Assembly (NCBI RefSeq): GCF_003667525.1
Contig: NZ_RCUW01000005.1
Span: forward strand, 225,394 to 289,393
Direction: 5' to 3'
Length of the DNA stretch: 64,000 nt
DNA from: Mycetocola_B reblochoni
Lineage (GTDB): Bacteria > Actinomycetota > Actinomycetes > Actinomycetales > Microbacteriaceae
The notes below the pieces were generated by a model, which worked only from the letters and a program-made list of their open reading frames with translations, was not told the DNA's origin and made no database searches. The position numbers and the translations under genes are program-made. Below, piece after piece: positions 43,727 to 52,642 of the stretch (positions are counted from its first letter, which is position 1; each line of letters opens with the position of its first letter).

Positions 43727-44893
43727 ATGGACTCCGGTTGGATCATGCTGCTGGCGCTTGCCCTCGGGGCTGCCATCGGCAGCGGCGCAACCGTTCTCGT
43801 CGTCGTGGCCGAGCGGAGGGCGGCGCGCGCCGCCGCCGTCGTCACCCCGCACATCCCCGACGGGGTGGACCAGGTCCTCGACGCCATGGGCAGCGCGGCG
43901 GTCGTCGTCGACCCCTCGGGGAACGTGCTTCGGGCCTCGGATGAGGCGAAGGCCCTCGAGCTGGTCACGGACGGGCGTCTCACGCACAGGGCGCTCGACG
44001 ACCTCGCCATCGAGGTGCGCCAGAGCGGTGAGCCGGTCGGCCGCGACTACCAGCTCAGCTGGGGGCGGTTCGGCGACACCACCCGCCCGATGTACGTCAG
44101 GGCTGCACCGCTCGGCACGCGCTTCATCGTGCTCATCGCCGAGGACCGTTCCGAGGCGGAGCGCCTCGAGGAGGTCAGGCGGGACTTCATCGCCAACATC
44201 TCCCACGAGCTGAAGACCCCGATCGGCGCGGTCAGCCTGCTCGCCGAGGCGCTCGAGCCGGCGGCGGACGAGCCGGACAGGGTCCGCCGCTTCGCCACGC
44301 GGCTGAGCACGGAGGCGGCCCGGCTCGCGCAGATCACCTCCGACATCATCAGCCTGTCCCGGCTGCAGGCCTCCGACGTGCTGAATGCGCCGAGCGAGGT
44401 GAGCATCAACCAGGTCGTCAGCAGGGCGATCGAGCAGAACCGCGTGACGGCCGAGGGCCGGGGGATCGACCTGGTGCTCGCCAGGGCGAAGCACGCCAAG
44501 GTGATGGGCGACGCGCAGACACTCGAGGTCGCCGTCCACAACCTCATCGCGAACGCGATCGCGTACTCGCCCGAGGGCACGCGCGTGGGTGTGGGCATCG
44601 ACGTCGACGACGGCGTCGTGTCCATCGCGGTGACCGACCAGGGCATCGGCATCGCCCCGGAGGACCAGGACCGCGTCTTCGAGCGCTTCTTCCGTGTCGA
44701 CCCGGCCAGGGCCCGCGCGACGGGTGGAACGGGCCTGGGGCTGTCGATCGTCAAGCATGCGGCACAGAACCACGGTGGGCAGGTGAGGCTGTGGTCGCAG
44801 CCTGGCCGCGGCTCCACCTTCACCATCCAGCTGCCGCAGGCAGCCACAGACGCCGGGTCCGCTGCGGACCGGACGAACGAAGGAGCGACATGA
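43727..44893 (+). CDS. senX3: SenX3/PhoR-type sensor histidine kinase
   Basis: 388 residues: one membrane helix (about 5-28), a PAS-like segment (45-140), the dimerisation/phosphoacceptor helix with His160 in ISHELKTPIG, and an ATPase domain with N-box (NLIANAIAYSPEG), DQGIGI and GGTGLGLSIVKH. It responds to phosphate limitation and phosphorylates RegX3. TAATGT (43714-43719) ends 7 nt before ATG 43727, indicating a leaderless message. The stop overlaps regX3 (ATGA). Confidence 0.92.
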   Translation: MDSGWIMLLALALGAAIGSGATVLVVVAERRAARAAAVVTPHIPDGVDQVLDAMGSAAVVVDPSGNVLRASDEAKALELVTDGRLTHRALDDLAIEVRQSGEPVGRDYQLSWGRFGDTTRPMYVRAAPLGTRFIVLIAEDRSEAERLEEVRRDFIANISHELKTPIGAVSLLAEALEPAADEPDRVRRFATRLSTEAARLAQITSDIISLSRLQASDVLNAPSEVSINQVVSRAIEQNRVTAEGRGIDLVLARAKHAKVMGDAQTLEVAVHNLIANAIAYSPEGTRVGVGIDVDDGVVSIAVTDQGIGIAPEDQDRVFERFFRVDPARARATGGTGLGLSIVKHAAQNHGGQVRLWSQPGRGSTFTIQLPQAATDAGSAADRTNEGAT

Positions 44894-45573
44894 CGCGCAT
44901 TCTGCTGGTCGAGGACGAGGCGGCCCTCAGCGAGCCCCTGAGCTTCCTGCTCGAGCGCGAGGGGTACTCGGTCGAGGTCGTCGAGGACGGCCAGGCGGCC
45001 GTCACGGCGTTCCGCTCGGGCAGCGTCGACCTCATCCTGCTCGACCTCATGCTCCCGGGGATGTCCGGCACCGAGGTGTGCCGCACGATCAGGGCCGAGT
45101 CGACCGTGCCGATCATCATGCTGACGGCGAAGGACTCGGAGGTCGACATCGTTGTCGGGCTGGAGCTCGGTGCCGACGACTACGTAACCAAGCCCTACTC
45201 CAGCCGCGAGCTGCTCGCCCGGGTGCGGGCGGTGCTCCGGCGGCGCGCGGTCGAGGAGGAGGACGACAACGACGCGGTCGTGTCCGCCTCGGCCGTCACG
45301 ATGGACATCGAGCGCCACACGGTGTCGGTGCGCGGCTCGGAGGTGACCATGCCGCTGAAGGAGTTCGAGCTGCTCGAGCTGCTGCTCCGCAACGCCGGGC
45401 GCGTCCTCACCCGGGGCCAGCTGATCGACCGGGTCTGGGGGAGCGACTACTTCGGCGACACCAAGACGCTCGACGTACACATCAAGCGCATCCGCTCACG
45501 CATCGAGCAGGACCCGTCGAAGCCGACGATGCTCGTCACCGTCCGGGGGCTCGGCTACCGCTTCGAGCAGTAG
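44890..45573 (+). CDS. regX3: RegX3/PhoP-type response regulator
   Basis: 227 residues: receiver domain with phosphoacceptor Asp52 (LLDLMLPG) and KPYSS Lys, then an OmpR winged helix (MPLKEFELLELLL, RVWGSDYFGDTKTLDVHIKR). It should bind the PHO boxes at pstS and at its own locus. The start overlaps senX3, so both are produced together. A 26-bp perfect stem terminates the operon. Confidence 0.94.
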   Translation: MTRILLVEDEAALSEPLSFLLEREGYSVEVVEDGQAAVTAFRSGSVDLILLDLMLPGMSGTEVCRTIRAESTVPIIMLTAKDSEVDIVVGLELGADDYVTKPYSSRELLARVRAVLRRRAVEEEDDNDAVVSASAVTMDIERHTVSVRGSEVTMPLKEFELLELLLRNAGRVLTRGQLIDRVWGSDYFGDTKTLDVHIKRIRSRIEQDPSKPTMLVTVRGLGYRFEQ

Positions 45574-45576
45574 CGA

Positions 45577-45630
45577 CACCGACGCGGGAGGGCCCCGGAT
45601 GACATCATCCGGGGCCCTCCCGCGTCGGTG
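45577..45630. terminator. Very strong bidirectional terminator
   Basis: A 26-bp perfect inverted repeat (contains GACGCGGGAGGGCCCCGG) with a 2-nt centre separates convergent regX3 and the lipoprotein gene. Confidence 0.9.
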
Positions 45631-45642
45631 AGTGGGTCGTGC

Positions 45643-46170
45643 CTAGTGGCCCGAGTCCTCGTCGTCGTGCGCGTCCTCGGCGGCGGGGGTGGTCTCCTCC
45701 GCGCCGGCGGTCGGGGTCGGGGCGATCGTGGAGTACTCGTGCAGCGCACCATCGAGGACGGGGACCGTGGCCTCGTCGCTCGCCCCGGCGATGCTGAACG
45801 TGATCGTCGTGTTCGAGCCAGGCGCCGCGTGCAGACCGGGCAGCTCGATGGCGTCGTTCTGCTCCGTGCCGAAGGACTCCATCGCACCGGGGTCGAGGGT
45901 CGCGGTGACCGGGTCGAGGCTCGAGGAGTAGTCGATGGAGACCGTGCTGGCCTCCGCACCGTTGTTCACGCCGGTGAAGACCAGGCTCGCCTCCTCGCCG
46001 TTGCTGAGCACGATGATGTTGCGGAGCACGACGTCGTCGAGGTGGGCGCTGACGCCGTCGCTCGGGTCGTAGACCTTCTGCGTTGCCTGCGGGGCGGCCA
46101 GGTTGCAGGCCGAAAGACCCGCGACGACGGCGGCTGCGATGGCGACCGATGCCAGGGCGCGCGACTTCAC
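45643..46170 (-). CDS. LpqE-like lipoprotein
   Basis: 175 residues from GTG 46170. Signal peptide with lipobox LSAC (Cys22), a single immunoglobulin-like beta domain with NNGAEAS and LDPGAMESFG, and an Asp/Glu/His-rich C-terminal tail ending DDEDSGH. The domain resembles LpqE/PCu(A)C-type periplasmic copper-related folds, and mycobacterial lpqE also lies close to cysS. The His/Asp tail could bind metal. Function unproven. Confidence 0.7.
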   Translation of the reverse strand: MKSRALASVAIAAAVVAGLSACNLAAPQATQKVYDPSDGVSAHLDDVVLRNIIVLSNGEEASLVFTGVNNGAEASTVSIDYSSSLDPVTATLDPGAMESFGTEQNDAIELPGLHAAPGSNTTITFSIAGASDEATVPVLDGALHEYSTIAPTPTAGAEETTPAAEDAHDDEDSGH

Positions 46171-46330
46171 TTGATTGCCTCCAAGAGGGTGTGGGATGCG
46201 CCGGGCGTGCACCGGGCGCTCAGACCTCCGTACAGCTTAGCGGCACCGCGGCGTCGGTCCGGCCCGGAGCCGCGCGAACCAGCCCCGGTGGAGTGTGGTC
46301 GCCGCCCCGAGCGCCGGTAGTCTGTCCTCT

Positions 46331-47752
46331 GTGGCACTAAGACTGTACGATTCCCGCGCCCAGCGCCTCGAGGACTTCACCCCGCTGATCCCCGGTGAGG
46401 CACGCGTGTACGTCTGTGGACCCACCGTCCAGTCGTCGCCCCACATCGGACACCTGCGCTCCGCGCTCGTCTACGACCAGCTGCGCCGCTGGCTCGGGGA
46501 GAGCGGGCTGCGGGTCGTGCTCGTGCGCAACGTCACCGACATCGACGACAAGGTGCTCGTCAACGCCGTGCCCCCCGAGCCGTGGTGGGCGCTCGCGTAC
46601 CGGACCGAGCTCGAGTTCACCTCCGCCTACAACAGGCTCGGGATCCTGCCGCCCAGCTACGAGCCGCGGGCGACCGCGAGCATCCCGCAGATGCAGGAGC
46701 TCATCGTCCGGCTGATCGATCGGGGGCACGCCTACGTGGCCGAGGACGGCTCAGGCGATGTGTACTTCGAGGTCCGCAGCTGGCCGCAGTACGGCGCGCT
46801 GACGCATCAGAGCGTCGAGCAGATGGCCGACGCGGCGGACGGCGAGCCCCGTGCGAAGCGTGACCCGGCCGACTTCGCGCTCTGGAAGGGCCGCAAGCAG
46901 GGGGAGCCCGACTCTGCCGTGTGGGAGTCGCCCTGGGGCGAGGGCCGGCCCGGGTGGCACATCGAGTGCTCGGCAATGTCGCTGCGCTACCTCGGTGAGA
47001 GCTTCGACATCCACGGCGGCGGACTCGACCTGCGCTTCCCCCACCACGAGAACGAGCTCGCGCAGTCGACGGCGGCCGGGCTCGAGTTCGCCCGGCTGTG
47101 GATGCACAACGGTCTCGTCACGGTCGACGGCCAGAAGATGTCCAAGTCGCTCGGCAACTCGGTGTTCGCCGCCGACATGCTCGCCGCGGCGAGGCCGATC
47201 GTCGTCAGGTACCTGCTCGGGCAGGCGCACTACCGGTCCACCATCGACGTGCACGACGGCTCGCTGGACGAGGCCGCCGCGGCCGTCGAGCGCATCGAGA
47301 GCTTCCTGGACAGGGCCGCGCGCCGGCTCGACGGCACCCGCTTCGCCGCGGAGGCCGAGGAAGTCGCACTGCCCGACGCCTTCGTCGCGGCGATGGACGA
47401 CGACCTCGCCGTCCCGCAGGCGCTCGGCGTGCTGCACGAGACGATCAGGGCCGGCAACGCGGCCGTGGACGCCGACGACCCGTCGGCCGTCGCCGTCGCG
47501 CTCGGCGCCGTGCGCAGGATGACCGGCGTGCTCGGCATCGACCCCGCCGCGGACACCTGGAGCGAGGCCGGGGCGGATCCCGCCCGTGCCGCCCTGGAGA
47601 CGCTCGTCGAGTCGCTGCTCGCCGCGAGGGTGACGGCCAGGGCCGACCGCGACTTCACCACCGCAGACCGCATCCGCAACGACCTCGCCGCGGCGGGCGT
47701 TCGCATTGAAGACACCCCCTCAGGGGCGCATTGGAGTATCGATGGCCAGTAA
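46331..47752 (+). CDS. cysS: Cysteinyl-tRNA synthetase
   Basis: 473 residues. Class I motifs: zinc Cys29 in VYVCGPTVQ, HIGH at 38-41, the GWHIECSAM block with zinc-binding Cys, FPHHENE, and KMSKS at 269-273. The C-terminal helical anticodon domain is complete. GTG 46331 is preceded by TAGTCT (46318-46323) ending 7 nt upstream, a leaderless arrangement; the 12-codon upstream extension is rejected. The 3' end overlaps the next gene by 11 bp. The MshC paralogue is excluded by the full-length synthetase C-terminus. Confidence 0.95.
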   Translation: MALRLYDSRAQRLEDFTPLIPGEARVYVCGPTVQSSPHIGHLRSALVYDQLRRWLGESGLRVVLVRNVTDIDDKVLVNAVPPEPWWALAYRTELEFTSAYNRLGILPPSYEPRATASIPQMQELIVRLIDRGHAYVAEDGSGDVYFEVRSWPQYGALTHQSVEQMADAADGEPRAKRDPADFALWKGRKQGEPDSAVWESPWGEGRPGWHIECSAMSLRYLGESFDIHGGGLDLRFPHHENELAQSTAAGLEFARLWMHNGLVTVDGQKMSKSLGNSVFAADMLAAARPIVVRYLLGQAHYRSTIDVHDGSLDEAAAAVERIESFLDRAARRLDGTRFAAEAEEVALPDAFVAAMDDDLAVPQALGVLHETIRAGNAAVDADDPSAVAVALGAVRRMTGVLGIDPAADTWSEAGADPARAALETLVESLLAARVTARADRDFTTADRIRNDLAAAGVRIEDTPSGAHWSIDGQ

Positions 47753-48767
47753 GCACAACCGCCCCGGAGCGGTCAGGAAGAACAAGAAGACGCAGACCAA
47801 GGGCACCGGCGGCAACGGCCGCCAGGCGCTCGAGGGCAAGGGCCCGACGCCCAAGGCCGAGGACAGGACCTACCACGTCGCCGGCAAGCGCAAGCTCGCG
47901 CAGGAGCGGCTCGCCGCCGCCCGCGGTCGCCGGCCCGACGGCGCGCAGGGCCCTGGCGCGGGCAAGGGCCAGGGCTCCGGCCAGCGCCCCGCCCCCGCGC
48001 GCCGCATCAAGCAGGCGGACGACAGCGAGATCGTGACCGGCCGCAACTCCGTCCTCGAGGCGTTGCGCTCCCGCATCCCCGCCACCACGCTCTACGTGGC
48101 GACGCGCATCGAGATGGACGACAGGGTCAAGGAGATCCTCACACTGGCCAATCGCAGGGGTCTGGCCGTACTCGAGGTGACCAGGCCGGAGCTCGACCGG
48201 CTCGCCGGCATCGACTCCGTGCACCAGGGCGTCGCCATCAAGGTGCCGCCGTACGAGTACGCGCACCCGGAGGACCTCATCGAGCGTGCCGCCAAGGCCC
48301 AGGGCATCCCGCTCGTCGTGGCGCTCGACGGGATCACCGACCCGCGCAACCTCGGCGCGATCATCCGCTCCGCCGCCGCCTTCGGGGCGAACGGCGTCCT
48401 GCTGCCGCAGCGGCGCTCGGTCGGCCTCACCGCCTCGGCGTGGAAGACATCGGCCGGGGCCGCGGCGCGCGTGCCCGTGGCGATGGCGCCCAACCTCACC
48501 CGCTCGCTGCAGTCCTTCAAGGAGCAGGGGTACTTCGTCATCGGCCTCGACGGCGGAGGGGACACGCCGCTGCCCGGCCTCGCGCTCGCCGACCGACCGC
48601 TCGTCATCGTCGTCGGCAACGAGGGCAAGGGGCTGTCCCGGCTGGTGACGGAGACCTGCGACGCGATCGTGTCGATCCCGATCAGCGCCGCGACCGAGTC
48701 GCTCAACGCGGGGATCGCCACGAGCGTCGCCCTGTACGAGGTGGCCAAGCTGCGCGCAGAGGCCTGA
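47742..48767 (+). CDS. rlmB: RlmB/TrmH-type 23S rRNA 2'-O-ribose methyltransferase
   Basis: 341 residues: a basic, low-complexity N-terminus (1-92, Lys/Gly/Arg-rich), a SpoU substrate-binding domain (about 96-170, TGRNSVLEAL) and the SPOUT catalytic domain with LDGITDPRNLGAIIRSAAAF, VVGNEGKGLS and ISAATESLNAG (the three knot motifs). Targets the ribose of a 23S rRNA guanosine by family homology. ATG 47742 overlaps cysS, a conserved pairing. The long basic tail is typical of actinobacterial members. Confidence 0.92.
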   Translation: MASKHNRPGAVRKNKKTQTKGTGGNGRQALEGKGPTPKAEDRTYHVAGKRKLAQERLAAARGRRPDGAQGPGAGKGQGSGQRPAPARRIKQADDSEIVTGRNSVLEALRSRIPATTLYVATRIEMDDRVKEILTLANRRGLAVLEVTRPELDRLAGIDSVHQGVAIKVPPYEYAHPEDLIERAAKAQGIPLVVALDGITDPRNLGAIIRSAAAFGANGVLLPQRRSVGLTASAWKTSAGAAARVPVAMAPNLTRSLQSFKEQGYFVIGLDGGGDTPLPGLALADRPLVIVVGNEGKGLSRLVTETCDAIVSIPISAATESLNAGIATSVALYEVAKLRAEA

Positions 48768-48778
48768 TCCGACGCGGC

Positions 48779-48814
48779 GGCCGCGTGCGGGCGAGACCTC
48801 GCCGGCACGCGGCC
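48779..48814. terminator. Bidirectional hairpin between rlmB and the DUF4032 gene
   Basis: GGCCGCGTGC pairs with GCACGCGGCC around an inner GGCGAG/CTCGCC stem; it separates two convergent genes. Confidence 0.8.
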
Positions 48815-48821
48815 GACCCTG

Positions 48822-50099
48822 TCAGACCCTGTCGCGCCAGTCGGCCTCGTCCGGCAGCTCGATTCCGGTCGTGAACGAGCCGGTCGGCGGGTCGATCACC
48901 GTCGCCTCGTCGCGGCGGTGGCGGAGCTCGGAGTTGATGTAGGAGGTCAGCGCCTCCGCCAGCGGCACGTCCTTCCCGATCTCCTGGGCCAGGAACCAGC
49001 GGTGGTCGAGCAGCTGGTGGAAGACCTCGGCCGGCTCGAGCTTGCCGCGGAGCTCCCGGGGGATCGACCGCACGACCGGCTCGAACACGCGGGTGACCCA
49101 TTCGTGCGCGGCGGCCTCCTCGTCCAGGTCGGGGCTCACCGTGGCCTTGTAGGAGTCGAGGTCGTTGAGCAGTCGTCTGGCCTGGTTCTCCTGCGCGTCC
49201 AGACCGGTGAGGCGCATGAGGCGCCGGGTGTGGTGCCCGGCATCGACGACCTTCGGCTGGATCTTGACGGTCGACCCCTCGTCGGTGGTCTTGATCGCCA
49301 GCTCCTCGATGTCGAAGCCGAGCTCGTTGAGGCGGTCGACCCGCTCGGTGATGCGCCAGCGCTCGGAAGAGGCGAAGGACTCGGAGCCGGTCAGCTCTGT
49401 CCACAGCGAGCGGTACGCCGCGACGATGCCGTTCGAGGTCTCGACGGGGTCGAGGTCCTCGGCGGCCCGGCCGCCGGCCTGCAGGTCCATCAGCTCGCCC
49501 GCGATGTTGACGCGTGCGACCTCGAGGTCGTTCTCCCTCTGGCCCCTGGACAGCCCGCCGTCGTAGAGCTTGCCGGTCTCGGCGTCGACGAGGTAGGCGG
49601 CGAACGCCCCCGCGTCGCGACGGAACAGCGTGTTCGACAGGGACACGTCGCCCCAGAAGAAACCGGCGATGTGCAGCCGGACCAGCAGCAGCGCGAGCGC
49701 GTCGACGAGCCGCGTCGCGGTGTCGGGCCGGAGCTGCTGGGAGAACAGCGCGCGGTAGGGGAGCGAGAACTTCAGATGCCGGGTGACGAGGACGCTGCGC
49801 AGCTCGTCGCCGTCCTCGTCGACGCGGTTGGTGATCACCGCGACCGGGTCGACGCAGGGGATGTCCATGCGCTGCAGCGTGCGCAGCATTTCGTACTCGC
49901 CGATCGCCATCTCGTCGGTGGTCTCCTTGATGGCGACCACGTAGCCGGACAGGTTGGCGAACCGGACGAGGTGGCGGGAGATGCCCTTCGGCAGCAGGGC
50001 GATGGTCTCCGTCGGCCAGTCCTCCAGCGGCAGCTGCCAGGGCAGGTCGAGCAGTGCGGGGTCCACCGTCGCCGCGGTGATGTTCATGGTGGCGCTCAT
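48822..50099 (-). CDS. DUF4032 protein with kinase-like fold
   Basis: 425 residues. The N-terminal 190 residues resemble the lipopolysaccharide-kinase/RIO-like fold: VVAIKETTD (possible ATP-lysine strand), RLHIAGFFWGDVSLSNTLF (catalytic-loop-like D...N) and YLVDAETG (DFG-like Asp). The remainder is the DUF4032 region, including DHRWFLAQEIG. No experimentally named role is known to me. ATG 50099 has AAGGA upstream. It stands alone between two hairpin-bounded units, 3' to rlmB. Confidence 0.8.
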   Translation of the reverse strand: MSATMNITAATVDPALLDLPWQLPLEDWPTETIALLPKGISRHLVRFANLSGYVVAIKETTDEMAIGEYEMLRTLQRMDIPCVDPVAVITNRVDEDGDELRSVLVTRHLKFSLPYRALFSQQLRPDTATRLVDALALLLVRLHIAGFFWGDVSLSNTLFRRDAGAFAAYLVDAETGKLYDGGLSRGQRENDLEVARVNIAGELMDLQAGGRAAEDLDPVETSNGIVAAYRSLWTELTGSESFASSERWRITERVDRLNELGFDIEELAIKTTDEGSTVKIQPKVVDAGHHTRRLMRLTGLDAQENQARRLLNDLDSYKATVSPDLDEEAAAHEWVTRVFEPVVRSIPRELRGKLEPAEVFHQLLDHRWFLAQEIGKDVPLAEALTSYINSELRHRRDEATVIDPPTGSFTTGIELPDEADWRDRV

Positions 50100-50199
50100 C
50101 GGGGTCCTTCTCGTGCGGGTCGGATCGCAGACGCCCCCGGCCGGGCTCCGGTCGTGCCGGTGACCCGTCCGGGGGCGTCTGCGGGCGCGGGGGCCTCGG

Positions 50200-51300
50200 T
50201 CAGTCGACGACGACCGCGGCGTTCAGCCGCTCGCCGGTGGCGATGTCGAAGGCGTGGATGTGGTCGGTCTTGGCGACGAGCTTGACCGTCTCACCCGCGT
50301 TGGGGTGGCGGCGGCCGTCGACGCGGGCGACGAGGTCCGTGCGCAGGCCGTTGATCTCGGCGTGGCCGTACAGGTAGCCGTCGGCCCCGAGCTCCTCGAC
50401 CAGGTCGACGACGACGTCGAGGCCCTCGCCGCCGGCCGGGGCCACGTCGATGTCCTCCGGGCGGACGCCGACCGTGATCTGCGGGCCGGTCGCCGAGGCG
50501 AGAACGTCCGCGGGGATCGGCAGCACCGCGTTGCCGAAGGCGATGCCGCCCTCGACGATGTCCGCCTGGAAGAGGTTCATCGCGGGGGAGCCGATGAAGC
50601 CGGCGACGAAGACGTTCTGCGGCGCCTCGTACAGGTCGCGCGGCGTGCCGACCTGCTGCAGGATGCCGTCTTTGAGGACCGCGATGCGGTCGCCCATGGT
50701 CAGCGCCTCGGTCTGGTCGTGGGTGACGTAGACGGTGGTGACGCCGAGGCGGCGCTGCAGCGATGCGATCTGGGTGCGGGTCTGCACACGGAGCTTGGCG
50801 TCGAGGTTGGACAGCGGCTCGTCCATGAGGAACACCTGCGGCTGGCGGACGATGGCGCGGCCCATGGCCACGCGCTGACGCTGACCGCCGGAGAGCGCCT
50901 TCGGCTTGCGGCTGAGGTAGTCCTCGAGGTCGAGCAGCTTGGCGGCCTCCTCGACACGTGCGGCCCGCTCCTCCTTGGAGACGCCGGCGATCTTGAGCGC
51001 GAAGCCCATGTTCTCGGCGACGGTCATGTGCGGGTAGAGGGCGTAATTCTGGAACACCATCGCGATGTCGCGGTCCTTCGGCGGAACGTCGGTGACGTCG
51101 CGGTCGCCGATGAGGATGCTGCCGTCGTTGACCTCCTCGAGGCCGGCGAGCATGCGAAGGGCGGTGGACTTGCCGCTTCCGGAGGGGCCGACGAGGACGA
51201 GGAACTCGCCGTCCTTGACCTCGAGGTTGAGCTTGTCGACGGCGGGCTTGGTGCCGCCGGGGTAGAAGCGCGTTGCATTGTCGTAGCTGACCGAGGCCAT
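50200..51300 (-). CDS. msmK: Multiple-sugar ABC transporter ATPase (MsmK/UgpC type)
   Basis: 366 residues. Walker A GPSGSGKST at 38-46, Q-loop VFQNYALYPHMTV, signature LSGGQRQR, Walker B FLMDEPLSNLDAKLR, and a C-terminal OB/TOBE regulatory domain (VGVRPEDI). ATG 51300 is chosen over the upstream reading. It is an orphan: no permease or binding protein is beside it. Such ATPases serve several CUT1 importers in actinobacteria, so it is the candidate motor for the ATPase-less fructan importer at 11.6-14.9 kb. Confidence 0.93.
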   Translation of the reverse strand: MASVSYDNATRFYPGGTKPAVDKLNLEVKDGEFLVLVGPSGSGKSTALRMLAGLEEVNDGSILIGDRDVTDVPPKDRDIAMVFQNYALYPHMTVAENMGFALKIAGVSKEERAARVEEAAKLLDLEDYLSRKPKALSGGQRQRVAMGRAIVRQPQVFLMDEPLSNLDAKLRVQTRTQIASLQRRLGVTTVYVTHDQTEALTMGDRIAVLKDGILQQVGTPRDLYEAPQNVFVAGFIGSPAMNLFQADIVEGGIAFGNAVLPIPADVLASATGPQITVGVRPEDIDVAPAGGEGLDVVVDLVEELGADGYLYGHAEINGLRTDLVARVDGRRHPNAGETVKLVAKTDHIHAFDIATGERLNAAVVVD

Positions 51301-51681
51301 GGTGTTCTCCTTCACCGGCAGGTACGTGCCGGACGATCCGTTGTGATGGATGACGCTTGGTGTGCGAACCACACCGTCCGCCGTGAGCGGGAGCCCGCTC
51401 ACGGTTCAGTATGGCACGGCGGGGGAGCCGTGGCGACCGTCCGGGCGGGCGCGGTCGCCGCCGTCGCCGCCCTCGGCCAGGAGCGCGCGACGGCCCGCTC
51501 GTCGTCGGCGACGGTGGGCGGATGCCACGGCTCACCGTGCCCCTCGTGGCGCGCTCCCAGCGAGCCTGGATAGCATGGGTCTCGGACGTCCGCCCGCCCC
51601 CGTGGACGTCATCCCGTCCGTCCCCGCGTCCGTCGTGACGATCGACGGATGTTCATCTTTTAACGTGACAAGCGAGGATCA
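51301..51681. other. Divergent promoter region of msmK and the DsbA-like gene
   Basis: 381 bp with no convincing gene. It contains TAGCAT near 51576 as a possible -10 toward the DsbA-like gene and a GAGGATCA ribosome site just before 51682. Nothing else is recognised. Confidence 0.4.
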
Positions 51682-52593
51682 ATGAGCGACGAGCGGTCCG
51701 GCCAGCGCCCCACCAAGAACGAGCGGCGAACCGCCGCGCGGCAGAAGGCACAGGAGCTGCGTGAAAAGCAGAAGCGCCGCGACAAGCGCAACCGGCTGCT
51801 GCTGCAGGGCGGCATCGGCGTGGGGGTCATCGCCGTCATCGCCGTCATCGTCCTGGTGTTCACCTCGTTCAGTCGTCCGGCCGTCGCCAGCCCGGCCAAC
51901 ATGGCCAGTGATGGTGTCGTCGTCGGGGCGGGCCTGAAGGTCATTCCGACTCCGTCGCTGCCGGAGGGGGCGGAGCCGATCGCCACCCAGCCGGACGAGC
52001 AGAAGCCCAACGTGCGCATCTTCCTCGACTACCTGTGCCCGTACTGCGGCCAGTTCGAGCAGGCCAACGCCGAGATGCTCACGGGGCTGCTCGAGTCCGA
52101 CGCGATCACGGTCGAGTACCACCCGCTCGCGCTGCTGAACAACCAGTCGCTCGGCACCAAGTACTCCCAGCGCGCGGCGAACGCGGCGGCATGCGTGGTC
52201 AATTTCGCGCCCGACAGCTTCTTCGACTTCAACACCTTGATGTTCCAGAACCAGCCCGCCGAGGGGACCGAGGGCCTCGACGATGAGCAGATCAAGGAGC
52301 TCGTGTCGCAGGCCGGGGCCGAACCGACCAGCCAGATCAACACCTGCATCGATGAGCAGACCTACGCGTCGTGGGTGAAGGCCGCCTCCGACCGGGCCAT
52401 CGACGGCGGCATCCAGAACGCCTCGATCACCTCGCTCACGGGCACGCCAACGATCCTGGTGAACGGCGCGCAGTACACGGGGTCGCCGACCGACCCGGAT
52501 GAGCTGCGTCAGTTCATCGTGACGACGGCGGCGGACGACTACGCGACCTCGTCGCCCAGCCCGAGCGCGGAGCCGGACGAGGGCGGCGAGTAG
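51682..52593 (+). CDS. Membrane-anchored DsbA-like thioredoxin-fold oxidoreductase
   Basis: 303 residues. A highly charged cytosolic leader (1-38), one membrane helix (40-62), then a DsbA-like domain with the redox CPYC at 119-122 and cis-Pro loop TGTPTILVNG. Two further cysteines (AACVVNF, INTCID) may form the second disulfide. It catalyses or isomerises disulfides outside the membrane, relevant to the Cys-pair-containing HtaA proteins. ATG 51682 has GAGG upstream. The C-terminal tail is Ser/Pro/Glu-rich. Confidence 0.9.
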   Translation: MSDERSGQRPTKNERRTAARQKAQELREKQKRRDKRNRLLLQGGIGVGVIAVIAVIVLVFTSFSRPAVASPANMASDGVVVGAGLKVIPTPSLPEGAEPIATQPDEQKPNVRIFLDYLCPYCGQFEQANAEMLTGLLESDAITVEYHPLALLNNQSLGTKYSQRAANAAACVVNFAPDSFFDFNTLMFQNQPAEGTEGLDDEQIKELVSQAGAEPTSQINTCIDEQTYASWVKAASDRAIDGGIQNASITSLTGTPTILVNGAQYTGSPTDPDELRQFIVTTAADDYATSSPSPSAEPDEGGE

Positions 52594-52642
52594 GAGCAGG
52601 TCCGGGGTCCGACGTCCGTTCAGCGGTCGTGACGGATCAGGG

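Noticed and set aside
46331..47752. MshC (cysteine ligase of mycothiol synthesis) instead of CysS
   Set aside because: The protein is 473 residues with the full C-terminal domain and canonical HIGH/KMSKS; MshC is shorter and lacks that domain.
51661..51690. Seven-codon upstream frame (GTG ACA AGC...) as a leader peptide for the DsbA-like gene
   Set aside because: Too short and without repeated codons or a hairpin that would suggest attenuation.
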